A stretch of 5,764 bases of DNA, from contig JAFUEG010000227.1 in NCBI GenBank assembly GCA_017464045.1, positions 1-5,764 on the forward strand. The letters are read 5' to 3'. A program made the position numbers and the translations under genes. A model generated the notes under the pieces. That model ran no database searches, was not told where the DNA came from, and saw nothing but the letters and a program-made list of their open reading frames with translations. Below are positions 4,791 to 5,764 of this stretch, piece by piece. This stretch comes from Lachnospiraceae bacterium. Its GTDB lineage: Bacteria > Bacillota_A > Clostridia > Lachnospirales > Lachnospiraceae. Numbering within the stretch: position 1 is the stretch's first letter; each line of letters opens with the position of its first letter.

Positions 4791-5400
4791 ATGGATAATG
4801 ATATTGTTTTATTTGAAACAAAAGATAAAGTAATTCTATTATCAGTATCTTTAGAAGATGATACTGTGTGGTTGACAGCTAATCAAATGGCGATATTATT
4901 TAATAGAGATGAAAAAACAATTCGAACACATATTAATAATGTATTCAATGAAGAGGAACTCGAACGGGACAACAACACGCAAAAAATGCGTGTTGTTGGT
5001 GTTAAACAAAAAGTCCCTCATTATACATTAGATGTGATTATTTCGGTTGGATACAGAGTTAAATCAAAACGTGGAATTGAATTTAGACAGTGGGCTAATG
5101 GGGTGTTAAAACAACATATATCAAAGTGTATTTGGCGAGGATGCATATCCAACAATAGAAGAAAAAGCTGCAAATTTACTTTATTTTATGAGTAAGGACC
5201 ATCCGTATGCGGATGGATGTAAGAGAATAGCAGCTTCATTATTTTTAGAGTTTCTTGATAAAAATAGTTCTTTTTATAAGGATGATGAAAAGAAAATTAG
5301 CGATAGTGCACTTGTAGCTGTAACTTTAATGATTGCAGAGTCACGACCGGAAGAAAAGGACACAATGGTTAAATTAGTTATGAATTTTTTGACTTTATAA
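4791..5400 (+). pseudogene. RhuM-Fic fusion gene broken by an internal out-of-frame deletion
   Basis: The 5' part encodes the RhuM (virulence RhuM) N-terminal domain from ATG 4791, with AGGGG at 4779-4783 as ribosome site; an in-frame ATG at 4776 is less well placed. It shows WLTANQMAILFNRDEKTIR, then HINNVFNEEEL, then YTLDVIISVGYRVKSKRG and FRQWANGVLKQ, all typical of the family. Around 5112-5118 the homology jumps to another frame: IYQSVFGEDAYPTIEEKAAN is read in frame 1 from 5116. It leads through HPYADGCKRIAASLF (about 5200-5244) to the C-terminal Fic/Doc end SDSALVAVTLMIAESRPEEK and a stop at 5398-5400. In the original frame translation runs into unrelated residues and stops at 5193-5195. 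From memory intact relatives are about 330 residues, so roughly 120 residues between the domains are missing. The Fic motif has Cys where the canonical HPFxDGN has Asn. Fic domains transfer AMP or related groups to target proteins; this copy is presumably inactive. Confidence 0.8.
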
Positions 5401-5417
5401 AATGAATTATATAGAAT
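5389..5417 (+). promoter_or_regulatory. Near-consensus promoter for the downstream membrane protein
   Basis: TTGACT (5389-5394), a 17-bp spacer and TAGAAT (5412-5417). Each hexamer matches five of six consensus bases. The -35 lies inside the last codons of the RhuM-Fic remnant and the predicted start of transcription is near 5424, about 33 nt before the ATG at 5457. This suggests the downstream gene is expressed independently of the broken gene. Confidence 0.65.
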
Positions 5418-5456
5418 AGACTTAAAGTTGGATTAATGCATTTTAGGAGGTAAGAT

Positions 5457-5764
5457 ATGTTTTTAGCAATAAGCGGTTCAAATCTTTTTATTATTTACAT
5501 GATTGTAATTTTTGTAATTGCATTTATAGCTGCAAAAAATTTAATCAAGAAAAACAGAATAGCAAAAAAGAACAGTGAAGAAAAAAAGGGTGAATTAAAT
5601 GCTTTTATTTTGCAGTATGAGGCATCCAAAAAGGTTGCGGCAGAGAAAGATAAAACAGATGAAGAAAAAGATGATAAGCAACCTGAAAAGCAAACCGAAA
5701 AGCAACCTGAGAAAGAGCAAGCTGATAAACCGGCAGAAGATGAGTCAAACAATGCTTCTGAAAA
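5457..5764 (+). CDS. Single-pass membrane protein with charged Lys/Glu/Gln-rich tail, 3' end off window
   Basis: The frame opens with ATG 5457-5459 behind a perfect AGGAGG (5445-5450) at 6 nt and stays open for 102 codons to the window edge, so the C-terminus is not seen. Residues 1-8 are short and uncharged, and residues 9-26 (NLFIIYMIVIFVIAFIAA) form one membrane helix. A positive cluster, KNLIKKNRIAKK, follows immediately and predicts that the tail lies in the cytoplasm. The rest is hydrophilic and likely disordered or coiled: Lys/Glu/Asp-rich, with a threefold four-residue repeat QPEK-QTEK-QPEK at residues 75-86 (12-bp DNA repeats, 5679-5714). I recognise no family; the layout resembles small membrane-anchored proteins with charged tails but no specific role can be given. 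The strong ribosome site and its own promoter make it a real gene. The antisense open frame over it is a shadow. Confidence 0.8.
   Translation, partial: MFLAISGSNLFIIYMIVIFVIAFIAAKNLIKKNRIAKKNSEEKKGELNAFILQYEASKKVAAEKDKTDEEKDDKQPEKQTEKQPEKEQADKPAEDESNNASE

Noticed and set aside
5495..5752. Minus-strand Ser/Phe-rich frame near the right edge
   Set aside because: Antisense of the Lys/Glu-rich tail gene that begins at 5457 with an ideal ribosome site; Ser/Phe-rich antisense of GAA/AAA codons is a known artefact.

Overview
The window looks like chromosome from a low-GC Gram-positive bacterium, most likely a Clostridia/Lachnospiraceae relative. This is inferred from the AT-rich sequence, strong AGGAGG-type ribosome sites, a TTG start behind a perfect Shine-Dalgarno, and the flavour of LeuS and the RhuM/Fic remnant. 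No species can be named from sequence alone.

Layout, left to right. (1) 1-840: the 3' part of leuS (leucyl-tRNA synthetase), interrupted by an in-frame TAG at 637-639. The essential-looking C-terminal tRNA-binding domain (640-840) continues in the same frame after the stop. (2) 841-1226: nearly 390 bases without a gene. It holds a bulged hairpin, a small palindrome, and then five tandem hairpins of about 53-bp period with paired (compensatory) changes in their stems; the first is followed by a T-run and probably terminates leuS. (3) 1227/1242-1595: a small acidic protein of unknown function that starts directly at the edge of the last hairpin unit. It is followed by a TGACAA...TTGTCA palindromic element and a strong bidirectional terminator. 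(4) 1691-2980 (minus strand): an AI-2E/PerM-family membrane transporter with its own promoter, convergent with the small gene. (5) 3162-4743 (plus strand): a small four-helix membrane protein of unknown function, a GNAT acetyltransferase with a TTG start, and a SUKH (SMI1/KNR4) protein. The last two are spaced like an operon. (6) 4791-5400: a RhuM-Fic fusion gene broken by an internal out-of-frame deletion. (7) 5457 to the window edge: the beginning of a single-pass membrane protein with a charged Lys/Glu/Gln-rich tail, behind a near-consensus promoter that lies in the tail of the broken gene.

How the parts relate. leuS is housekeeping and the transporter looks like ordinary chromosomal content. 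The plus-strand stretch from about 3162 to the right edge has an accessory character: a possible orphan immunity protein (SUKH), a decayed RhuM-Fic gene, and membrane proteins without a recognised function. No complete defence or toxin system is visible. The most unusual items are the hairpin array with covarying stems and the nonsense codon in leuS.
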